NCBI GenBank assembly: GCA_937897245.1
Contig: CALCBO010000081.1
Span: 1 to 11,592, forward strand
Length of the DNA stretch: 11,592 bases
From: an uncultured Caryophanales bacterium
GTDB lineage: Bacteria; Bacillota_I; Bacilli_A; RF39; UBA660
Direction of reading: 5' to 3'
Shown here: positions 6,271 through 11,592 of the stretch, in pieces
How positions within the stretch are numbered: the first letter of the stretch is position 1
How the letters are laid out: each line of letters opens with the position of its first letter
Program-made: the position numbers and the translations under genes
Notes under the pieces: model-generated
Database searches by the model: none
The model's input: the letters and a program-made list of their open reading frames with translations, nothing else
What the model was told of the DNA's origin: nothing

Positions 6271-6410
6271 AAGGTTAATCTGTAACACGAAAGGACTACA
6301 TAAAATAGCTAAAAGGATAAAAAGGTTGAAAGTGTATGACCTGCTTTGATGTGTTAGAATAGTCTCTATTTATTATGTTAATGTATATTTGTATAATAAA
6401 ATAGGACAAT
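6271..6410 (+). ncRNA. Shortened second copy of the large structured RNA (3' part)
   Basis: The 140 bases align with the large RNA in two blocks: 6271-6351 with about 2816-2895, and 6355-6410 with about 2987-3042. Identical runs include TGTAACACGAAAGGACTACA and GACCTGCTTTGATGTGT. About 91 nt of the large RNA, holding the 2898-2917 hairpin and the whole 2929-2985 junction, are missing, so the loss follows structural borders. The CAGGT/ACCTG helix is kept as AGGT/ACCT. The TAGC/GCTA hairpin and the 10-bp base of the terminal hairpin are broken, and no partner for AGGACTA is seen upstream. It is probably a decaying relic; a trimmed functional variant is possible. The rest of 6217-6594 shows only AT-rich sequence and one TATAAT (6465-6470). 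Confidence 0.6.
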
Positions 6411-6594
6411 TTGAAAAGTCATTTATAAGATTTTTATTAAGGAGTGTTATAGATATAACTTTTGTATAATTAGACTCACATATTTTAAATATAACATAAA
6501 AAAAAATAAAAAAAAAGACTTTCTATGAAAACGTTTTACAGGTAATATAAGTATATAAAGTAAAATATATACAATAGAAAAGGAGAGATAGATT

Positions 6595-6687
6595 ATGAGA
6601 TATTTATTAACCATAAAAGTTTGTAAATACAATGAGAATAATAGATACGATAAAAAATACATAAAAATAGGAGATGAAAAAACATGA
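6595..6687 (+). CDS. 30-residue peptide translationally coupled to the next gene
   Basis: A 31-codon ORF begins at ATG 6595 with a strong AAAGGAGAG site (6578-6586) 8 nt upstream. It encodes a basic, tyrosine-rich peptide (starting MRYLLTIKVCKYNENN). Its TGA stop overlaps the ATG of the secreted-protein gene at 6684 in an ATGA junction, a classic arrangement for translational coupling. The next gene also has its own AGGAG (6669-6673) inside this ORF. It may be a leader peptide tuning the downstream gene, a small partner protein, or only a coupling device. No known family is recognised. Confidence 0.55.
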   Translation: MRYLLTIKVCKYNENNRYDKKYIKIGDEKT

Positions 6688-7112
6688 AAAGTTTATATAA
6701 AAAAATAGGTGTAGGAGTACTAGCATTAGCGTTAGTATTAGGAGGAAGTTTATCACAAGGAGCAATGATTAATGCTAGTTCACAAAGTGTACCAAGATTT
6801 CATAGTTGTAAATATCAACGTAAGAATTTTAGACCATCAAATCCTTACATAGATCAACTTCTTAATAAAAACGAAAATGATAGAGAAATAGTACTAAAAT
6901 ATAGGGAACAATTTAAATATAAAGTTGATGGAGTACATCATGGTCATGATGAATTCCCTAGAGCAATATACGAAGATGCAGTTAATTTTTTATCATGTGT
7001 AAATGAGCATGGACCTCAATTACGAAGACAATTTGAAAAACTAGGTCAAAAGAGGGTTATAGTTGGTATTGGAAACTGGTCATATGGTATTATATTTGAT
7101 AAACTTAAATAA
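6684..7112 (+). CDS. Small secreted protein, unknown function
   Basis: The 142-aa product has a clear signal peptide: basic start MKSLYKK, hydrophobic IGVGVLALALVLGG, likely cleavage around residues 26-31. The mature part of about 112 residues has two cysteines (42 and 105) that could form a disulfide, and a cluster HHGHDE at 85-90 that could bind metal. No transmembrane helix, anchor or enzyme motif is recognised. It overlaps the upstream 30-residue ORF by four bases (ATGA) and is followed after 25 bp by a near-perfect 20-bp terminator hairpin, so the two form a short operon. As lone secreted cargo on a mobile segment it could be a toxin, bacteriocin-like factor or surface protein; nothing seen decides. 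Confidence 0.7.
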   Translation: MKSLYKKIGVGVLALALVLGGSLSQGAMINASSQSVPRFHSCKYQRKNFRPSNPYIDQLLNKNENDREIVLKYREQFKYKVDGVHHGHDEFPRAIYEDAVNFLSCVNEHGPQLRRQFEKLGQKRVIVGIGNWSYGIIFDKLK

Positions 7113-7137
7113 TTATATTATCAATATATTATAGTGA

Positions 7138-7181
7138 AGACCTCTATAAGTGTTTTATATCTAAAATACTTATAGAGGTCT
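7138..7181 (+). terminator. 20-bp terminator hairpin derived from an IS30 transposase fragment
   Basis: Arms 7138-7157 and 7162-7181 pair over 20 bp with a single G-T pair and a TATC loop, then ATTATTTATTTTT. It ends the operon of the 142-aa secreted protein. The stretch from about 7136 to 7194 is also about 80% identical by eye to 7245-7301, the 3' end of the transposase gene, but carries stop codons and a one-base shift. It therefore looks like a decayed IS fragment whose palindrome survived and improved. Confidence 0.75.
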
Positions 7182-7232
7182 ATTATTTATTTTTAGTTGA
7201 TAGATTGTCAATATAAGTGCAACACTTTATGT

Positions 7233-8189
7233 TTATGTTGCAGCAAAGACCTCTGCAGGTGTTTTGTATCCAAGACACTTGCGAGGTCTATTATTTATTA
7301 TATTTACAACAATATCAAGTTCTTCTTGAGTTATTGTAGCAAAGTCAAATTTTTTAGGATAAAACTCTCTTAGTAAACCATTTGTATTTTCATTTGTACC
7401 TCTTTGCCAAGATGAATAAGGATCTGCAAAATAAACATCTATATTTAATCTCTTTTCAATTTCATTATAACCAGCAAATTCCTTACCTCTATCAACTGTA
7501 AATGTTTTTATTAATTTACTTGGAATAGATTTAAATGCTTTAAAACAATGTAAGTTAAATGTTGTTGACTTTCTATTATTCATAGCTTGGGCTATCAAAT
7601 ATCTACTTTTTCTCTCTACAAATGTTGAAAGACAAGCTTTTGATTTTCCACGACTAGATACAACAGTATCTAACTCCCAATGTCCTATTATTTCTCTTTT
7701 TCTTACTTCTTTTGGTCTATCTTTTATACTTTTACCTATATTAAATTTGCCTCTAGTTTCTTTTGGCTTTAATGATTTTCCTTTTCTTCTTAATTTGTTT
7801 ACATTACCTTTTACGATAATTTTTTTATATATCCATCTATAGATTGTTTTGAATCCAATATTCATAGATTTATCATATTTATATTCTAGGCATAACCTAC
7901 CGGCTATTTGCTCAGGTGACCAAGTTTTATTTAGACTATCTTCTATATACTCAATCAATTTATAATTAGATGATTTTCCTTTTGACCCACAGTTTAATCT
8001 GTTATTTAGATAAATTTCATTTGCTATATGAGCTAAATATTTTCCATTAACAGAGTTTCTTCTGATTTCTCTTGAAATTGTAGAAGCATTTCTATTTAGG
8101 TGTTTTGCGATTTTTCTTATACTCCATCCTAAGTCTAAGAAATTAGCTATGCAACATCTTTCATTTATGGTAATATGTTTGTAGTTCAT
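7233..8189 (-). CDS. IS30-family transposase
   Basis: The product is a DDE transposase that cuts and joins the IS ends. The start is placed at the ATG at 8189 because AAAGGA lies about 9 nt before it; the ATG at 8207 is upstream of that site. This gives 318 aa, normal for the family. An N-terminal helix-turn-helix (about 7-44: ITINERCCIA, RKIAKHLNRNASTISREIRR) binds the ends. The catalytic triad is seen as WELDTVV (Asp174), FTVDRGKEF (Asp233) and WQRGTNENTNG (Glu267), with the usual spacing, followed by the family's C-terminal NNRPRKCLGYKTPAEVF. No frameshift or missing residue is seen. The DNA coding for the C-terminal motif forms a terminator-like hairpin on the other strand (7247-7289). 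Confidence 0.95.
   Translation of the reverse strand: MNYKHITINERCCIANFLDLGWSIRKIAKHLNRNASTISREIRRNSVNGKYLAHIANEIYLNNRLNCGSKGKSSNYKLIEYIEDSLNKTWSPEQIAGRLCLEYKYDKSMNIGFKTIYRWIYKKIIVKGNVNKLRRKGKSLKPKETRGKFNIGKSIKDRPKEVRKREIIGHWELDTVVSSRGKSKACLSTFVERKSRYLIAQAMNNRKSTTFNLHCFKAFKSIPSKLIKTFTVDRGKEFAGYNEIEKRLNIDVYFADPYSSWQRGTNENTNGLLREFYPKKFDFATITQEELDIVVNIINNRPRKCLGYKTPAEVFAAT
7247..7289 (+). terminator. Hairpin inside the 3' end of the transposase gene, plus-strand orientation
   Basis: On the plus strand AGACCTC-(T)-GCAGGTGTTTT pairs with AAGACACTTGC-GAGGTCT around GTATCC: 18 pairs, two of them G-T, one bulge, followed by TATTATTTATTATATTT. Both G-T pairs would be A-C mismatches on the transposase mRNA, so the structure favours RNA made antisense to the transposase. 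It may stop outside transcription from running into the gene. Confidence 0.5.
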
Positions 8190-8504
8190 AATTTTATGTC
8201 CTTTCATGTATAGTGATTTTGTTGTTATTATTACTGTAACATGAACATAAGCTTATGGACTATTTTTTTATCAATTTTTAGGTGTTGCACTTAATATGAT
8301 AATTCATCTAATAAATATAGTTTATAAAGGCTTAAAATACCCCGTTAATTTTATATTATCATAAAGAAAATTTAAATTAAAGTCTATTATTGTCAGAATT
8401 TTCATAATATAATTTAATTAAATTAAAGGTAAATATTATTTTAATTAATAAACTAAATTTTATCTTTAATTTAATAATTAAAGTGGACATAAGGAGAATA
8501 GATT

Positions 8505-9068
8505 ATGAAGATAAAAGATTTAAAAATAGGAATAGTAATCACAATGGCATTAGCAGTTATAGGAGCTCCAACGATAAAAGCATCAGCAGCAGAAGTTAGT
8601 TCAAAAGATATTTTAGATATGACCCAAAGAGAATACACTCAATTTTTAAAAGATGAGTTTAAAGAAGAATATGGAACGAAAGATGAATTTATAACAATAT
8701 TTGAAGATGAAAATGCAAAAGAAGAAGTTAACCCTAAAACGACTGAATTTAAAACAACAAATAAGACTACCAAAGAAGTAGATTCATATAATTATTTTGG
8801 CTCACTTGATGAAAGAGTTAGAGTTTCAGAAATGAATAAGGAAGAATCTATAAAGTATGTACAAGAACAAGTTAATCAAGCAAAAGAAGATTTCCAAAAA
8901 CAATATGGAACGAAAAATGAATTTAAAACAGTATATGAAGACGGAAATGTAAAAGAAGAAGTGAACGGGAAAACAGGTGAATATAGAACAACAGATAAAA
9001 AGACAAAGGAGGTAAGTGTATACAATTACTTTGATGAACTTAATCAAGAAGTTAAAAATGTAAATTAA
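8505..9068 (+). CDS. Secreted protein with two copies of a 53-residue unit
   Basis: The 187-aa protein has AAGGAG (8490-8495) 9 nt before ATG. A signal peptide (MKIKDLK, hydrophobic IGIVITMALAVIGAP, cleavage near ASA at about 28) directs export. The mature chain holds two homologous units, residues 51-103 and 129-181, each running from E/DF..xYGTKxEF through YEDGNVKEEVN and KTTKEV to YNYFxxLxE/Q. The linker between them is helical and acidic. No cysteine, anchor or enzyme motif is seen. The units are short, highly charged and probably beta-rich. It stands alone between the IS element and a terminator at 9084-9136. Function unknown; the duplication suggests a binding module. Confidence 0.75.
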   Translation: MKIKDLKIGIVITMALAVIGAPTIKASAAEVSSKDILDMTQREYTQFLKDEFKEEYGTKDEFITIFEDENAKEEVNPKTTEFKTTNKTTKEVDSYNYFGSLDERVRVSEMNKEESIKYVQEQVNQAKEDFQKQYGTKNEFKTVYEDGNVKEEVNGKTGEYRTTDKKTKEVSVYNYFDELNQEVKNVN

Positions 9069-9083
9069 TAATAATAAAACTAA

Positions 9084-9136
9084 ACCCCTTAAAGTAGATG
9101 TAAGTAAAAATATTTGTTAAAACTACTTTAAGGGGT
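9084..9136 (+). terminator. Terminator of the two-unit secreted protein
   Basis: A perfect 14-bp inverted repeat, ACCCCTTAAAGTAG (9084-9097) with CTACTTTAAGGGGT (9123-9136), encloses a 25-nt AT-rich loop and is followed by AATTTTATA. The loop is long but the stem is strong and lies 15 bp after the stop codon. Confidence 0.7.
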
Positions 9137-9476
9137 AATTTTATAGAAAATATAAAAAATTCGCTTCGCTTGAGTGACGTGTCGGTGAATTATTTCATTT
9201 TAGCCAACGAATAATTTAAAAAATTTTGTATGTAAAAATATTGATAGTAAAGTTGTCTTTACAAAAATGTATACTGAATACAAAGTGGTTTATAATAGTT
9301 GAAAATAAAAGGCTTAATTTAAGCCTAACATATTGATATTACTTACATTTAATGAAATTTTTGTATTATATTAGTCAAGTTTGAACCTACAAACTTGACT
9401 GATTTAGCTTTAAATAACATAAAAAAATATCTTAATAAAGATTTATATTGAAAATAAAAGATTAATAAATTGAAAA
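9137..9476. other. Non-coding stretch with a series of palindromes
   Basis: No gene is seen. Dyads occur at 9186-9217 (AATTATT/AATAATT), 9247-9262 (GTAAAG-TTGT-CTTTAC), 9310-9326 (AGGCTTAA-T-TTAAGCCT) and 9373-9400 (AGTCAAGTTTG, 6-base loop, CAAACTTGACT, 11 bp). A locally GC-rich piece at 9161-9187 shares a motif with 3164-3179. From about 9404 the sequence matches the spacer of the wall-protein genes. The palindromes could be transfer, recombination or termination sites at the right end of the inserted segment. Confidence 0.45.
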
Positions 9477-9520
9477 AATAACGAAAGGCTATGAACATAT
9501 AGTCATAGCCTTTCGTTATT
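9477..9520 (-). terminator. Terminator of the 380-aa wall-binding protein
   Basis: A perfect 18-bp stem (9477-9494 with 9503-9520), loop of 8, followed on the minus strand by a run of T residues. It lies 34 bp after the stop of the gene at 9554. A 10-bp version with the same core AAGGCTATGA and the same loop ends the paralogue at 10988-11015. Confidence 0.85.
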
Positions 9521-9553
9521 TTCATTTAATTTTATATATAAAAATTATCTATT

Positions 9554-10696
9554 TTAATAAGGTCCTTTTACTAAAACACCACGGTCATCAAAATCATATC
9601 TTTTTCCATCTATAACGTGACCTGTTCCTTTAAGAGCTTTTCCATTATTTGATTTATCAAAATAATAGCGAGGACCTTTACCGAAATATCCATCAGTATA
9701 CCATCCATACGCTCTGTAATAATTAGGGTCTGATGTTCTAGGTTGTGTAAATACATAGTAATCATCACCGATTTTAGTTACACCTCTTGCCATAGTTTTG
9801 TCATCCTTGAAATACATTACGCTATCACCGCTATAAAATCTATCGTCTAAATCAAGCCATCCTGTATAAGCCCTTCCACGATCATTTGGATTAAAGTAAT
9901 ATCTATTACCATTTTTCGTATTTGTATAGAATCCTGTTGCTACGTAACAGTTTTTACCGCTTCCATGAGGTTGAAATAAATAAAGATTACCATTAATATT
10001 AGTTATACCTTTTGCCATACGCCCATCTTCATAGAAATACATTTGTCCATAAGGAAGAGGAAAAGAAATATCATTATACCACCCAGTATAAGCAGCTCCA
10101 CCAAGTTGTGGATAAAAGTAGTATCTATCACCATTTTTAAATGAATACCATCCATTAACTACTGCACCTACACTATTAGTATAATATGTTCCTCCATGTA
10201 CTTTGTTAAGTCCAGTCATAATTTGTCCAGATGAATTAAATAAGTACGTAGTTCCATTTATTGTGTGAAAACCATTTTGTAAACTTGCAAAATTCAGAGG
10301 GTTGAAATAATATCTATGTCCACCTGTGTTATACCATCCTATTTGAGCATTTAAAGTTCTCGGATGAAAATAGAATTTATGACCTCTAATAGTAATTAAT
10401 CCTGTTAGATAGCAGTCACTAACCTTATCATATAAATATAAATTACCATCATATAGAAAGAATATATAGTATGGATAGTCATTTAAAGTATATGAGTAAT
10501 AGATTTTACTTCCATACGTTTTTTGAACTGCATTATATTGGCTGTTTGCTGAATACATTCTTGATAAGCCATTTACAGAACTATTTGCACTTAAATTATC
10601 AAGTGCAAATGCAGTGCTATTTGCAACACCACTTAAAGTAGTACCAATTAATAAACTGGTTAATAATTTTTTTCTAACACAACTTTTTACTTTCAT
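9554..10696 (-). CDS. Secreted protein made of cell-wall-binding repeats
   Basis: The 380-aa product starts with a signal peptide (MKVKSCVRKKLLTSLLIG, cleavage near STAFA at about 31). From about residue 60 to the end it consists of aromatic- and glycine-rich repeats such as GWYNTGGHRYYFNP, NGWYSFKNGDRYYF, MYFYEDGRMAKGITNINGNLYLF and GWYTDGYFGKGPRYYF. These are cell-wall/choline-binding-type repeats, also like the toxin and lysin repeats of clostridia, each forming a beta hairpin and binding wall or surface sugars. No catalytic domain is present, so it is a pure binding protein, perhaps a surface-layer or adhesion factor. The start follows AAGGATGG at usual spacing. Promoter TTGACA-17-TATTAT lies upstream at 10832-10860. 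It is a tandem paralogue of the gene at 11063 and probably of the one at the left edge. Confidence 0.85.
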   Translation of the reverse strand: MKVKSCVRKKLLTSLLIGTTLSGVANSTAFALDNLSANSSVNGLSRMYSANSQYNAVQKTYGSKIYYSYTLNDYPYYIFFLYDGNLYLYDKVSDCYLTGLITIRGHKFYFHPRTLNAQIGWYNTGGHRYYFNPLNFASLQNGFHTINGTTYLFNSSGQIMTGLNKVHGGTYYTNSVGAVVNGWYSFKNGDRYYFYPQLGGAAYTGWYNDISFPLPYGQMYFYEDGRMAKGITNINGNLYLFQPHGSGKNCYVATGFYTNTKNGNRYYFNPNDRGRAYTGWLDLDDRFYSGDSVMYFKDDKTMARGVTKIGDDYYVFTQPRTSDPNYYRAYGWYTDGYFGKGPRYYFDKSNNGKALKGTGHVIDGKRYDFDDRGVLVKGPY

Positions 10697-10831
10697 AATA
10701 CCATCCTTATAAAATTTAATTTAAAATTCATAAACTAATAAAATTTAATGTAGACATCAACTTCTTTAATTAAATTACATATTTAAATATAATTAGATTA
10801 CACACTAAACATTTTTTATAAATTCATAAAA

Positions 10832-10860
10832 ATAATAGCACTACTATAGATTCATGTCAA
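10832..10860 (-). promoter_or_regulatory. Promoter of the 380-aa wall-binding protein
   Basis: On the minus strand a perfect TTGACA (10860-10855) is followed after 17 nt by TATTAT (10837-10832). The long leader of about 130 nt and sequence upstream (TTTGTAAAAA..ATCGG) are conserved in the left-edge copy (1-258), so regulation is probably shared. Confidence 0.75.
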
Positions 10861-10987
10861 TAAAGTATATTTTTTGTAAAAAAATATCGGATTATGGATT
10901 TGATGAAATAGACTTAAATAATATTAAAAAATACTTTAATGAAGATTTATATTGAAAATAAAGGATTAATAAATTTCAAAAATAATT

Positions 10988-11015
10988 AAGGCTATGAACA
11001 TATAGTCATAGCCTT
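10988..11015 (-). terminator. Terminator of the partial wall-binding gene
   Basis: AAGGCTATGA pairs with TCATAGCCTT around an 8-base loop, followed on the minus strand by AATTATTTTTG. The core is identical to that of the terminator at 9477-9520, evidence that gene and terminator were duplicated together. Confidence 0.75.
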
Positions 11016-11062
11016 TAATAAATATTGTTATTTAATTTTTATTATATAAAATTATATATAAA

Positions 11063-11592
11063 CTAGTATACTCTTAATAAAACACCATTTTCATCAAACT
11101 CATAATGTTGTCCATTGATATATTGTTTTCCTGTAAGAGCTTCACCTTCGTATCCACCGAAATAATAGCGCTTACGAGTAGATTTATCAGTATACCATCC
11201 AGTAGCTCTGTAATAATTCCAGTCCTTACTGTATGATTGTGTAAATACAAAAGTTTTACCATTAATTCTATTTACACCTTTTGCCATATCTCCATCACCC
11301 TTGAAATATATCCATCCTCTTCCTGTTTGATACCATTTGTTTCTAGCAGCTTTTCCACCATTTTCTTGATCAAAGTAATATCTCTTACCTAAATGTGAAT
11401 AATATCCATAAGACTTGTAAAAGTTTTTACCGCTTCCATGAGGTTTAAATAAATAAAGATCACCATTAATATAAGTTATACCTTTTGCCATACGTCCATC
11501 ATCAAGGAAATACATTTGTCCATCAGCAACACTAAGAGAATAATCATTATACCATCCAGTATAAGCAGCTCCACCATTGTTTGGATCAAAGT
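11063..11592 (-). CDS. Cell-wall-binding repeat protein, C-terminal part (5' end outside window)
   Basis: The frame is open to the window edge. An internal Met at 11515 is not the start, because upstream codons in the same frame encode FDPNNGGAAYTGWYNDYSLS, matching the paralogue. About 176 residues are visible, all repeats: MYFLDDGRMAKGITYINGDL, KRYYFDQENGGKA, WIYFKGDGDMAKGVNRINGK, GWYTDKSTRKRYYFGG and a final HYEFDENGVL. They align along the whole length with the last 180 residues of the 380-aa protein, though one unit differs (NKWYQTGRGW in place of GWLDLDDRFYSG). No catalytic domain is seen in this part; one could lie in the missing N-terminal part. Ends with its own terminator at 10988-11015. 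Confidence 0.85.
   Translation of the reverse strand, partial: FDPNNGGAAYTGWYNDYSLSVADGQMYFLDDGRMAKGITYINGDLYLFKPHGSGKNFYKSYGYYSHLGKRYYFDQENGGKAARNKWYQTGRGWIYFKGDGDMAKGVNRINGKTFVFTQSYSKDWNYYRATGWYTDKSTRKRYYFGGYEGEALTGKQYINGQHYEFDENGVLLRVY

Larger units (their letters stand above)
7214..8293 (-). mobile_element. Complete IS30-family insertion sequence
   Basis: The element is 1,080 bp with 12-bp perfect terminal inverted repeats, TAAGTGCAACAC (7214-7225) and GTGTTGCACTTA (8282-8293). A 3-bp direct repeat ATA lies on both sides (7211-7213 and 8294-8296), as expected for the 2-3 bp target duplications of this family; in AT-rich DNA such a short match could be chance. It carries one intact transposase gene on the minus strand and probably is recent and active. 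Another IS30 fragment lies just to its left. Confidence 0.85.

Noticed and set aside
5931..6410. CRISPR array suggested by repeated words
   Set aside because: Only two full repeats at irregular spacing, no regular spacers and no cas genes.
6447..6662. 71-aa minus-strand ORF rich in Phe, Leu and Tyr
   Set aside because: Antisense of A-rich sequence that carries the small coupled ORF; hydrophobicity comes from the T-rich strand, not from a real membrane protein.
8826..9047. 73-aa minus-strand hydrophobic ORF
   Set aside because: Shadow of the second unit of the secreted protein at 8505-9068.
11074..11262. 62-aa minus-strand ORF
   Set aside because: Alternative frame within the cell-wall-binding gene, whose repeats clearly set the true frame.

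Overview
The window is very AT-rich (roughly three quarters A+T by eye). It has strong AGGAGG-type ribosome binding sites, secreted proteins with Gram-positive signal peptides, cell-wall-binding repeats and an IS30-family element. This fits a low-GC Clostridia (Clostridium or Peptostreptococcaceae); the species cannot be named from the sequence. A primase-type replication initiator, a serine recombinase, an IS and RNA elements point to a plasmid or an integrated mobile element.

Layout. At the left edge (1-17, minus) only the first codons of a gene remain, but its 240-bp leader closely matches the leader of the wall-binding gene at 9554-10696. Next come a short serine recombinase (358-1113, plus) and a secreted helical protein (1173-1751, minus), which converge on a shared terminator. 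From 1752 to 3242 there is no protein gene. This stretch holds a degenerate helix-turn-helix remnant, a promoter-to-terminator unit that may be a small RNA, and a ~660-nt stretch (about 2400-3070) packed with helices, which I read as a large structured non-coding RNA.

The replication module follows. It contains an OB-fold-like/coiled-coil/ParB-like protein (3243-4136), an intergenic region with a probable antisense RNA and possible origin signals (4137-4644), an AEP-primase/PriCT replication protein split by a frameshift (4645-5923), and a short winged-helix ORF (5931-6179). Directly after it, at 6271-6410, lies a second, shorter copy of the 3' part of the large RNA. One internal domain of about 91 nt has been removed from that copy.

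The right half carries secreted-protein cargo. A 30-codon ORF is translationally coupled to a 142-aa secreted protein (6684-7112). It is followed by a complete IS30-family element (7214-8293, flanked by ATA) and a 187-aa secreted protein built from two copies of a ~53-residue unit (8505-9068). Last come two tandem minus-strand paralogues with cell-wall-binding repeats (9554-10696, and 11063 to beyond the window).

The leader and terminator sequences of the wall-protein genes occur on both sides of the 300-9400 segment. The whole segment therefore looks like an insertion of about 9 kb into a tandem array of wall-protein genes. The strongest candidates for something undescribed are the large RNA with its domain-deleted partner, the antisense RNA by the rep gene, and a hairpin in the IS30 transposase 3' end that survives as a perfect terminator in a decayed fragment next door.
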